Source: Streptomyces gilvus
Lineage (GTDB): Bacteria > Actinomycetota > Actinomycetes > Streptomycetales > Streptomycetaceae
DNA length: 64,000 nucleotides
NCBI RefSeq assembly: GCF_022513565.1
Contig: NZ_JAKWBE010000003.1
Coordinates: forward strand, 350,297-414,296
Reading direction: 5' to 3'
Shown here: positions 8,415 through 16,322 of the stretch, piece after piece
How positions within the stretch are numbered: position 1 is the stretch's first letter
Layout: each line of letters begins with the position of its first letter
The notes under the pieces: generated by a model
Databases searched by the model: none
Told to the model about the DNA's origin: nothing
The model's input: the letters and a program-made list of their open reading frames with translations, nothing else
Position numbers and translations under genes: made by a program

Positions 8415-10091
8415 TCAGTTGCCGCTGCCACCGCTTCCGGACGAACCGCCCAGATCGCCGATCCAGCCGCTGACGTTGTCGTACCAGTGCTTGAGCTCCG
8501 AGAAGTAGCCCCGGCCCGTGCCGATCCAGTCCTGCAGCGGGGTCAGCTCCCAGACCAGCCAGCCCGCGACGAACAGGATGACGACCATGAACAGACAGCC
8601 CTTGAGGCAGCCGAGCCCGGGGATCTTCATCCGGTTGGGGCTGGGCTGACGCGGCTGCCGGGGCTCGCGGACCGGCCGCTGCGGCTCGGGCGCGGGCGCG
8701 TACCGCTGCGGCTGCTGGTGCTGCGGCGGCGCGTACTGCTGGGGCTGTTGCTGCTGCGGGTGGCCGTACCCCTGCTGCCCGCGCGGGGCGCGCTGCGGCG
8801 GGCGCTGCTGCTGGGGGCGCGGCGGCGGCTGCTGCGGGCGGGCGACCTGGCGCTGGGGGCGGCGGCGCAGCGGGTCCTCGTTCGGGTCGAGGTACTGCAC
8901 CTGCGTCTGCTCGTTGCGGTCGCGGGCGGCGCGCAGCTGGGTCTGCCAGGGGTGCGGCTGCTCGGGCTGCTGTCCCGGCTGCCCCGGGGGCATGGGCGGC
9001 ATGACGGCGGTCGGGTCCGCGGCCCCGGTGTTCGGGAGTACGGCGGTGGGGTCCGCGGCGCCGACGGAGCCGGGGCGTCCGGTGGTCGGCAGGACGTTGG
9101 TCGCGGCGTTCGGGTCGTAGGCGCCCGCGCCGTGCGGCAGGACCTGGGTGGGGTCGGCGGAGCCGGCGACGGCGGCGGGCTGCGGGTCGGGGGCGAGCAG
9201 GGCGCCCACGCCCTCGGCGGCGGCGATCTGCGCGGAGTTCGCGTGCACGCCGATGCCCTCGGCGACCACGCGCAGGGCCCGGGCGAGGTTCTCGGCGCCG
9301 GGCCGTTCGTCCGGGTTCTTGCGCAGACAGCGCTCGATGACCGTCCACAGCGGGTCCGGGACGGTGGAGGGGCGGCGGGGCTCGGCGCTCAGGTGCTGGT
9401 GCAGGACCTCGAGCGCCGTCTGGCCGGAGAACGGGGGACGGCCGGTGACCAGCTCGTACAGCAGGATCCCGGCGCCGTAGATGTCCACCGCGGAGGTCTG
9501 CGGGCGGCCCTCGGCGGACTCCGGCGCGACGTACGCGGGCGTGCCGACGAACTCGTGGGTGCGGGTCAGCCCCGGGGAGTCGGCCAGGCGCGCGATGCCG
9601 AAGTCGGTGAGCATCGGGTGCATCTGGCCGCCGTTCTGCGCGAGCAGCACGTTGGCGGGCTTCAGGTCGCGGTGGACGACGCCGTCGGCGTGGCTGGCGG
9701 CGAGCGCGTCGGCGATCTGGGCGGTGAGCAGGGCGGCGCCGACGGGGCTGAAGGGGCCGCTCTCGCGCAGGTAGCGGTGCAGGTCGGGGCCGTCGACGAG
9801 GTCCATGACGAGGGCCAGCAGATCGCCCTCGACCACCAGGTCGCGCACCCGGACGATGTTGGGGTGGGTCAGCCGCAGCAGGACGGAGCGCTCGCGGAGG
9901 AACCGCATCACGATGTCCGGGTCGCTCGCCAGTTCCTCCTTGAGGACCTTGATCGCGACCGTCTCGCCGGGCTGGCCGGCCACGGCGGCCTCGGCCCCCG
10001 CGGTCTCCCGCTGGCGGGCTCGCCAGACGGTCCCGGTGGCGCCGCGTCCGAGCGGCTCCTCCAGGAGGTACTTGCTGCCTACCGGCCGCAC
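8415..10091 (-). CDS. pkaA: Ser/Thr protein kinase PkaA-like with long Pro/Gln-rich tail
   Basis: The second Hanks-type kinase of the pair, 558 residues from a GTG start supported by AGGGAG eight bases upstream; an ATG farther upstream would add unrelated residues. The kinase core has 'LGRGATGTVWRA', 'VAIKVL', 'HRDLKPAN', 'DFGIAR' and 'APE', so it should be active. From about residue 280 the chain becomes low complexity: repeats of 'DPTAVLPNTG' type, then a long Pro/Gln/Arg-rich tract ('PQQPPPRPQQQRPPQRAP'), then one hydrophobic helix ('GCLFMVVILFVAGWLVWEL'). It ends in a Gly/Ser-rich tail. It is transcribed toward pkaB with a 120-bp gap, and is divergent from the FHA/FtsK-like gene, a plausible phospho-Thr-binding partner. 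Confidence 0.9.
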   Translation of the reverse strand: MRPVGSKYLLEEPLGRGATGTVWRARQRETAGAEAAVAGQPGETVAIKVLKEELASDPDIVMRFLRERSVLLRLTHPNIVRVRDLVVEGDLLALVMDLVDGPDLHRYLRESGPFSPVGAALLTAQIADALAASHADGVVHRDLKPANVLLAQNGGQMHPMLTDFGIARLADSPGLTRTHEFVGTPAYVAPESAEGRPQTSAVDIYGAGILLYELVTGRPPFSGQTALEVLHQHLSAEPRRPSTVPDPLWTVIERCLRKNPDERPGAENLARALRVVAEGIGVHANSAQIAAAEGVGALLAPDPQPAAVAGSADPTQVLPHGAGAYDPNAATNVLPTTGRPGSVGAADPTAVLPNTGAADPTAVMPPMPPGQPGQQPEQPHPWQTQLRAARDRNEQTQVQYLDPNEDPLRRRPQRQVARPQQPPPRPQQQRPPQRAPRGQQGYGHPQQQQPQQYAPPQHQQPQRYAPAPEPQRPVREPRQPRQPSPNRMKIPGLGCLKGCLFMVVILFVAGWLVWELTPLQDWIGTGRGYFSELKHWYDNVSGWIGDLGGSSGSGGSGN

Positions 10092-10523
10092 GTCATGCGC
10101 TCCCTGTCGCTCGCCTGCTGTTCCGACCCACTGTAGTGCCGCCGCGCCGGGCGGCATCCTGTCCGCTTTCCGTGCCTCTTCCGTCGTCGCTTCCGGTGCC
10201 ACTTACGTACCGGTTCCCGTCCCCGTTCGAAGGAAAGACGCTCGACCCGGTCGGCCGGTTGCCGCGGGCCGGACGTGACCGATCTCAACTGATCACCCGC
10301 GCATCACTGGTCAGGCACTTTTGGGGGCAGAGCTGACCAATCAAGATCACTTGGGACCGGGGCATGGGCGTGTTGTCAGTGGCAGGTGCGAGGATGCCCT
10401 GTGTACTGGCCGACGTGCTCGTGTGGGGTGGGGCTCGTGTTGGGGTGGGGGGTGGGAGCGTCCGATGGGTCTCCCCGAGTCCGCGTCCGCGCCGCGCCCG
10501 CGCAGAAGGGATCGCTGACGGCG
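10092..10523. other. Divergent intergenic region between pkaA and the FHA/FtsK-like gene
   Basis: About 430 bp without a convincing gene. The half nearest pkaA is rich in short TCC/TTCC tracts. The other half is relatively A/T-containing and holds several TGATCA/TGACCA-like words and the promoter-like element described at 10373-10395. Open frames through it have no ribosome-binding site or family resemblance. Confidence 0.6.
10373..10395 (+). promoter_or_regulatory. PafBC/RecA-NDp-like promoter element (TTGTCAGTG-N8-GAGGAT)
   Basis: TTGTCAGTG (10373-10381), then exactly 8 bp, then GAGGAT (10390-10395). The DNA-damage promoter motif recognised with PafBC in actinobacteria is tTGTCRgtg-N8-TAnnnT. 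The -35-like half and the spacing match fully; the -10 half differs at the first base (G for T). It points toward the FHA/FtsK-like gene and would give a 5' leader of about 120 nt. Confidence 0.45.
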
Positions 10524-13500
10524 ATGCAGATCCGGCTGACCGTCGTGGACCCGCTGGGCCCGCCCGACCGGGCGCGGGGCCGCGCCGCGAGCTGCGACGT
10601 GCTGGTCACCGCACCGGCCGGCACCGCCCTGGCGGCGGTCGCCTCCGCGCTGGCCTCGGCGGTCTCCGGGGACGCCGCCGCGGGCGGCTCCGTCGTGCTG
10701 TACGCCGACGGGGAGCGCCTCGACGACCGGCGCTGCACGCTGGGCGAGCCCCCGCTGATCGACGGCGCGGTGCTGGCGCTGGGCGCGCCCGCCGAGCCCG
10801 AGCCGCACCCCGAGCTGGACGAGGCCCCGACCCAGCTGCACGTGGTCGCGGGCCCGGACGCGGGCGGTGTCCATCTGCTGCACGGCGGCGAGATCCGCAT
10901 CGGCCGCTCCGCCGACGCCGACGTCCCCCTCGACGACCCGGACGTCTCCCGCGTCCACTGCGCCGTGACGGTGACCGCCGACGGCCGCGTCTCGGTCGCC
11001 GACCTCGGCTCCACCAACGGCACGACCCTGAACGGCGGCCGGGTGACCACACGCCCGGTGCCCTTCACCCCGGGCGCGCTGCTCAGGATCGGCGAGTCGG
11101 CCCTGCGCCTGGCACCGGCGGGCGGACCGGGCGCCCGGGTGGCCACGACACCGGACGGCGAGGGGTGCGTACGGGTTCCCTCCGGGGGCGAGGCGGACGG
11201 CACGGGACGGGCGGGGTACGGCACGGGGCGGGGCGGGGGCGCCGCGGTGGACTTGGGTGGTGTGGCACAGGGCGATGGCGCGGGCGGCGTAGGGGGGGCG
11301 CCGGCGGTACCGCACGCACGCGTGGCGGACGGGGGCGGCACGGCCACTCCGTCGCGCGGGGTGCGCGCGGGGACCGGTGAACCCGTGGTGCCGGGGCAGG
11401 GCGGGGCGCCGGGGATCGAGACGACGGGCGCGGGCTCGGGGGCGAGCCACGCGGGGCAGTACGGCACAGGGGAAACGCAGGCGGGAGAGCACAGGGTCGA
11501 CGACAGCCACGCTGGGCAGTTCGGGGCGGACGACGGCCGGGCGGGGCGGCAGTACGACACCGGCGACACGCACGCGGGGCGGTTCGGGGCGGCTGCGTGG
11601 GACGCGGGTGCCGGGGTGCACGGCCCGGCGGGTGACGCTGGAACGTCCGGCACGCGCCCACGGAGCGGTGGCGGTGCCGACGAGCCGTCAGGCACCGGCA
11701 CGCGCGGTGGCGTCGGCGAACCGACCGGCATGCGCCCGCTGGGCGGAAGCGAGGAACCGTCGGGTAGGCGCCCGCGAGGCGGAGGTGACGAACCGTCCGG
11801 CACGCGCCGAGGCGGCGGCGCCGAGGACTCGCCCCGCGCGCGCTCGCGTGGCGGCGTCGATGACCTCTCCCGCACCGCCCGCCCGCACGGCGATGCCGAT
11901 GACCCGTCCCGCACCGGCCCCCGTGCCGGCGTCGGCGAGGCGCGCCTGGCCACGGACCCCGGCGCGGAGCCCCTGCGCGCGGGCCGCCCCGAGGGTGCCC
12001 CCCGAGCCGACGGCACCCCCCCGACCGCCCGCCGCAAGGGCACTCCCCTCCGGGGCACCGACATCCCGCAGGGGGTGCGCAAGCGCGGGGGGCTGTCGGC
12101 GTGGGCCCGGCGGCTGGCCGGGAGCCGTGCAGAGCAGGCGGTGCCCGAGCAGGCGTACGACGACGACAGCGCGCGCCCCGTCACCCCCGACGGGCCCGCC
12201 CCGGTCGCCGTCGGCCCCCAGGCTCCGGAGACCTGGCCGGACCCGGCGGCCGTGCTGCTGACGGCGCTCGGGCCGGGACCCCGGCTGTGGGAGCGCGGCC
12301 CCGCCCACCCCGAGGCGCTCACCGTGCGGCTCGGCACGGCGGACCGGGCCGCGCCCGACGGCTCCGGACTGCTGCCCGCCGTACCGGTGACGGCGGATCT
12401 GCGCGAGGTCGGCGCCCTGGGCCTGGCCGGCCCCCGCACCCGCCTTGCGGGGCTGGCCCGCGCGGTGGTGGCCCAGCTGGCCGCGCTGCACTCCCCGCAG
12501 ACCCTGGAGATCGTCCTGATCAGCGCGGACCGCGCCCGCCCCCTGGAGGAACGCACCGCCGAGTGGTCCTGGGTGGGCTGGCTCCCCCATCTCCGCCCCG
12601 GCCACGGCCAGGACTGCCGTCTTCTGCTCGCGTACGACCGCGAACAGGCCACGGCCCGCACCGACGAACTCCTGCGCCGGCTGGACGACCAGCTCGCGGA
12701 CGGGAGTCACGCCCCGCTGCGTCCGTCCCGGCAGGCACCCGTCCACCGGCCCTCCTGGGCACGTACCGACGACGAGGACGGCGACGCCTTCGCCGGGCCG
12801 TACACCGTGGTCGTGGTGGACGGCGACCCCGGGGGCGCCACGGTGCGCGAGGCGGTGGCACGGCTCGCCCTGCGCGGCCCCGAGGCCGGTATCCACGTCG
12901 TCTGTCTCGCGGAGACGGCACCCGCGTCACCCGCGTCGCCGGTCACCGACACGTACGAGGCGGCCTGCGCCGTCGCCCCGACGTTCCGTGAGTGCGGAGC
13001 GGTGGCCCTGCTCAGCGGCGACGTGGCCACGGCACTGCGGCTGATGCGGGTGGCCAGGAGCGCGGCGGCGACGGGGGCCGGGAGGGGAACGGGGACGGGG
13101 ACGGGCGAGGCGGCCACGGCCGCGGGAGCACGCGCCGGCTCGACGCCCTCCGCAGACCGCCTCATCACCGCCGACGCCACGGCCGCCTCAGGCGCGGGCT
13201 CCGGAACCTCAGCCACCGGCCCAGGCACGAGGGCCGGAACCTCGGCCACCGGCTCACCCACAGGACCCGACATCTCGGCCACCGGCCCGGGCGCCGGCTC
13301 CGCAGCCCCCGCTCCCGGGGCCGACACGGCGGCCCAGAGCCGCAGCACGGGCAGCGCCACCTCAGCCGCCGCCGGCACAGGCACCACCGCGCCCCCCGCC
13401 ACCGGCAACCCCCGCACCTCCCCCACCCCCGCGCCTCACTCCCCCGAACCGACCCCCGTCCGCCCCTCCCACACCGGCCCCATATCCCCCGGCACCGTCG

Positions 13501-14753
13501 CCGCCGTGGACGCGGTCTCGCTCGCGTGGGCCGAGCGGTTCGCGCGGGCCCTGGCGCCGTTGCGGCCGGACGGTTCCGGGGTCGAGCGGGACACGCGCGT
13601 GTCCGTGCCGTTGCCCCAGTCGGCGCGGCTGCTGGACGAGTTGGGACTGGCGAGGGCCACCCCGGCGTCCCTCATGGCGCGCTGGGCCGACGCGGCGGAC
13701 GACCCGCACACGCTCGGCGGACGGGCCTGGGCCGTGCTCGGCGCCGGACCGCGCGGCCCGGTCTCGGTGGACCTCGCGGCCGACGGACCGCACCTGCTGA
13801 TCGAGGGCCCGGCGGCCAGCGGCCGTACCGAGCTGCTGCGGGCCGTCGTCGCGTCGCTGGCCGCCGCCGAGCGCCCCGACCGGCTCGGCGTCGTCCTGAT
13901 CGACGGTCAGGGGGACGGTCTGCGGGTGTGTACCGACCTCCCGCACGTGACGACCCATCTGACCGCCAACGACCCCGTCCGCATGCGGGAGTTCGCCCAG
14001 TCGTTGAGCGCGGAGCTGAAGCGCCGCGCGGAGCTGCTCGGCCGCTCCGACTTCGCCGAGTGGCACACGGGCCGCGAGCTGTCGGGCCGCATGGTGGCCC
14101 AGCGCGGCACACCGTCCCGCGGCACACCGTCCCGCGGCGTCGCGCCCGGCGCCACCGGCGCGGCCGACCTCGACACCCCGCCCAGCGCGACGATGCGGCT
14201 GCGCCCCGGCGCGGCCCGTCGGCAGACGGAGGCCGCGCCGCCGCTGCCCCGTCTCGTCGTGGTCGTGGACGACCTGGACGCCCTGGTCTCCCCCGCCCTC
14301 GGCTCCCCGGGCCGACCCGCCGCGGGCTCGGTGATACGCGCCCTGGAGGCGGTGGCCAGGGAGGGCGAGCGGCTCGGCGTGCACCTGGTCGCCGCGGCCG
14401 GGCCCGGCGGCCGTACCGCGGAATCGGAGCCGGCCCGCCGGGCCACCCTGCGCGTCACCCTCGAAGCCCCGGAGTCGGGCCCGGACGACCCCGCTCCCGG
14501 GCGAGGCCGGCTGACCTGGTCCGACGGGCGCGCGCTGCCCTTCCAGGGCGGCCGGGTCACGGGCCGCATCCCCCGCACGGCGACCCAGCGCCCGACGGTC
14601 GTCCCCCTGGACTGGCCCCGCATGGGCGACCCCCCGACCCGTCGCCCCGTACGGGAACTGGGCAACGGCCCGACGGACCTGGCCCTCCTCGCCAGCGCGC
14701 TGGAGCGGGCGGCCCGGGAGGTCTCGGCGACGGAGGTCCCCTCGCTCCTGTGA
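10524..14753 (+). CDS. FHA-domain, FtsK/EssC-like P-loop protein
   Basis: A 1409-residue cytoplasmic protein with no clear transmembrane helix. Order: a ubiquitin-like/EssC-like N-terminal region (1-100); an FHA phospho-threonine-binding domain (about 105-195, 'IRIGRSADADVPL..VSRVHCAV..LGSTNGTTLNG'); about 300 residues of low complexity including some eight 12-13 residue repeats of 'EPSGTRxRGGxD' type; an EssC-like degenerate ATPase module with 'LHSPQTLEIVLIS' and 'WSWVGWLPHLRPG' (about 570-720); a Thr/Gly/Ala-rich linker; and a final FtsK/SpoIIIE-like module. There the P-loop reads GPAASGRT (about 1094), with Arg where Lys is expected, while Walker B 'LVVVVDDLD' is intact. The start is the ATG before QIRLTVVDPLG, with AAGGG 14 bases upstream. 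I infer a regulatory or WXG100-related role. Two Ser/Thr kinases that could phosphorylate its partners lie across the divergent promoter. Confidence 0.8.
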   Translation: MQIRLTVVDPLGPPDRARGRAASCDVLVTAPAGTALAAVASALASAVSGDAAAGGSVVLYADGERLDDRRCTLGEPPLIDGAVLALGAPAEPEPHPELDEAPTQLHVVAGPDAGGVHLLHGGEIRIGRSADADVPLDDPDVSRVHCAVTVTADGRVSVADLGSTNGTTLNGGRVTTRPVPFTPGALLRIGESALRLAPAGGPGARVATTPDGEGCVRVPSGGEADGTGRAGYGTGRGGGAAVDLGGVAQGDGAGGVGGAPAVPHARVADGGGTATPSRGVRAGTGEPVVPGQGGAPGIETTGAGSGASHAGQYGTGETQAGEHRVDDSHAGQFGADDGRAGRQYDTGDTHAGRFGAAAWDAGAGVHGPAGDAGTSGTRPRSGGGADEPSGTGTRGGVGEPTGMRPLGGSEEPSGRRPRGGGDEPSGTRRGGGAEDSPRARSRGGVDDLSRTARPHGDADDPSRTGPRAGVGEARLATDPGAEPLRAGRPEGAPRADGTPPTARRKGTPLRGTDIPQGVRKRGGLSAWARRLAGSRAEQAVPEQAYDDDSARPVTPDGPAPVAVGPQAPETWPDPAAVLLTALGPGPRLWERGPAHPEALTVRLGTADRAAPDGSGLLPAVPVTADLREVGALGLAGPRTRLAGLARAVVAQLAALHSPQTLEIVLISADRARPLEERTAEWSWVGWLPHLRPGHGQDCRLLLAYDREQATARTDELLRRLDDQLADGSHAPLRPSRQAPVHRPSWARTDDEDGDAFAGPYTVVVVDGDPGGATVREAVARLALRGPEAGIHVVCLAETAPASPASPVTDTYEAACAVAPTFRECGAVALLSGDVATALRLMRVARSAAATGAGRGTGTGTGEAATAAGARAGSTPSADRLITADATAASGAGSGTSATGPGTRAGTSATGSPTGPDISATGPGAGSAAPAPGADTAAQSRSTGSATSAAAGTGTTAPPATGNPRTSPTPAPHSPEPTPVRPSHTGPISPGTVAAVDAVSLAWAERFARALAPLRPDGSGVERDTRVSVPLPQSARLLDELGLARATPASLMARWADAADDPHTLGGRAWAVLGAGPRGPVSVDLAADGPHLLIEGPAASGRTELLRAVVASLAAAERPDRLGVVLIDGQGDGLRVCTDLPHVTTHLTANDPVRMREFAQSLSAELKRRAELLGRSDFAEWHTGRELSGRMVAQRGTPSRGTPSRGVAPGATGAADLDTPPSATMRLRPGAARRQTEAAPPLPRLVVVVDDLDALVSPALGSPGRPAAGSVIRALEAVAREGERLGVHLVAAAGPGGRTAESEPARRATLRVTLEAPESGPDDPAPGRGRLTWSDGRALPFQGGRVTGRIPRTATQRPTVVPLDWPRMGDPPTRRPVRELGNGPTDLALLASALERAAREVSATEVPSLL

Positions 14754-14898
14754 CCCGTCGGGTCCGTCCGGGCCCGCCTGCACGCGAACCCCTGACCCCT
14801 GGTCACGACGCGGTCACGATCCCCCGGTTGACACATGACGCGGTCTTGCCGCCCTCAACCCCGCGGCGTAGACCGGATCGCACGGGACAGCGCTCGAC

Positions 14899-14912
14899 GT
14901 TCGACGACGAAC
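14899..14912. promoter_or_regulatory. Small inverted repeat before the sugar ABC operon
   Basis: GTTCG-ACGA-CGAAC lies just upstream of the ribosome-binding site of the lipoprotein gene. The 14754-14929 interval also contains two tandem GGTCACGA words (14799, 14812) and a TTGACA at 14828-14833 with no good -10 at normal spacing. One of these may bind a local repressor; none matches a named operator I can confirm. Confidence 0.3.
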
Positions 14913-14929
14913 GAAGAACGGGGCAATTG

Positions 14930-16312
14930 ATGCGCAGGACGAGCACCAGGAACCGGAAACGCAGGACCGTCGCGGTCACGGCCGCCCTCCTCGCGGCAGC
15001 GCTCTCGCTGGCCGCCTGCGGAGGCAGCGACAACAAGAACGGCGGCTCGGGCGGCAGTTCGCCGAGTGCGAGCGGCGGTGGCAGCGGCCTGAAACTCCCC
15101 AAACTCAACGGCCAGACGCTGGAGGTCGCCGCCGTCTGGACCGGTGCCGAGCAGGACAACTTCATGAAGGTCATGGACGAGTTCAAGAAGCGCACCGGCG
15201 CCAAGATCGACTTCGTGCCGACGGGCAACAACACGTCCACGTTCCTCGGTACGAAGATCCAGGGCGGTCAGCCGCCGGACGTCGCGTTCCTGCCCCAGGT
15301 CGGCGTGTTGCACCAGTTCGCGGACAAGGGCTGGCTCAAGCCGCTCGGCGCGGACGCCAAGGCCCAGCTGACGAAGAACTTCTCCAAGGGCTGGGTCGAC
15401 CTCGGCGCCTGGAAGGGCACCCAGTACGGCGTCTACGCGAAGGCCGCCAACAAGTCGCTGGTCTGGTACAACACCAAGGCCTTCGACGCGGCCGGCATCA
15501 AGGACACCCCGAAGACCTGGAAGGACTTCCTGACCACCGCGCAGACGCTGTCCGACGCCGGGTCCCCGGCGGTCTCGATCGGCGGCGCGGACGGCTGGAC
15601 GCTCACCGACTGGTTCGAGAACGTCTACCTCTCGCAGGCGGGTCCGGAGAAGTACGACCAGCTGGCCGCCCACAAGATCAAGTGGACGGATCCCTCGGTC
15701 AAGGACGCCCTGACCACGCTGGCCCAGCTGTGGGGCAAGAACGACCTGATCGCGGGCGGCACCAAGGGCGCGCTGAACACGGAGTTCCCGAAGTCGGTCA
15801 CGCAGACCTTCTCCGGCGACACCCCGGCCGCGATGGTCTTCGAGGGCGACTTCGTCGCGGCGAACATCAACGGCGACACCAAGGCGAAGCTGGGCACGGA
15901 CGCGAAGGTGTTCCCGTTCCCGGCGGTCGGCTCGCAGCCCCCCGTGGTCAGCGGCGGCGACGTGGCGGTGGCGCTGAAGGGCGGCCAGGGCGCGCAGGCG
16001 CTGCTGACGTTCCTGGCGTCGACGGACGCGGCGCAGATCTGGGCGGCGCAGGGCGGCATCCTCTCCCCCAACAAGGAGATGGACATGTCCAGTTACAAGG
16101 ACGCCATCACCAGGCAGATCGCCCAGCAGCTGCTCGCCGCCGGTGACAGCTTCCGCTTCGACATGTCCGACCAGGCCCCGGCGGCGTTCGGCGGCACGGC
16201 CGGCATCGGCGAGTGGAAGGACCTGCAGGACTTCCTGCGCGACCCGAAGAACATCGCGGGCACCCAGCAGAAGCTGGAGGCCGACGCCGCCAAGGCGTAC
16301 GGCGCCGGCTGA
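14930..16312 (+). CDS. Sugar ABC transporter substrate-binding lipoprotein
   Basis: The extracellular binding component of a CUT1-type importer, 460 residues. The N-terminus has a basic region, a hydrophobic core and the lipobox LSLAAC with the lipidated cysteine at residue 30, followed by a Gly/Ser linker. The mature part follows the solute-binding family 1 pattern ('LEVAAVWTGAEQDNFMKVMDEFKKRTGAKIDF', 'GGQPPDVAFLPQ', 'WYNTKAFDAAGI', 'AAMVFEGDF'), resembling alpha-glucoside/oligosaccharide binders. ATG 14930 has GGGG seven bases upstream. It is the first gene of a three-gene operon with two permeases. No ATPase gene is present, as is usual in Streptomyces, where the shared MsiK ATPase energises many CUT1 importers. 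The exact sugar is not predictable from sequence. Confidence 0.92.
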   Translation: MRRTSTRNRKRRTVAVTAALLAAALSLAACGGSDNKNGGSGGSSPSASGGGSGLKLPKLNGQTLEVAAVWTGAEQDNFMKVMDEFKKRTGAKIDFVPTGNNTSTFLGTKIQGGQPPDVAFLPQVGVLHQFADKGWLKPLGADAKAQLTKNFSKGWVDLGAWKGTQYGVYAKAANKSLVWYNTKAFDAAGIKDTPKTWKDFLTTAQTLSDAGSPAVSIGGADGWTLTDWFENVYLSQAGPEKYDQLAAHKIKWTDPSVKDALTTLAQLWGKNDLIAGGTKGALNTEFPKSVTQTFSGDTPAAMVFEGDFVAANINGDTKAKLGTDAKVFPFPAVGSQPPVVSGGDVAVALKGGQGAQALLTFLASTDAAQIWAAQGGILSPNKEMDMSSYKDAITRQIAQQLLAAGDSFRFDMSDQAPAAFGGTAGIGEWKDLQDFLRDPKNIAGTQQKLEADAAKAYGAG

Positions 16313-16322
16313 CGGTCCGGCC

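Noticed and set aside
10092..10202. Longer ATG start for pkaA
   Set aside because: The GTG at 10091 has a good ribosome-binding site and matches the kinase start; the extra residues are not kinase-like.
10376..12661. A 761-codon minus-strand frame opposite the FHA/FtsK-like gene
   Set aside because: Arg/Pro/Ser-rich shadow of the low-complexity coding strand; no start signal, and it overlaps the promoter region.
14828..14833. TTGACA as a -35 of the sugar ABC operon
   Set aside because: No TANNNT-like -10 at 16-18 bp; kept only as a weak word in the upstream region.
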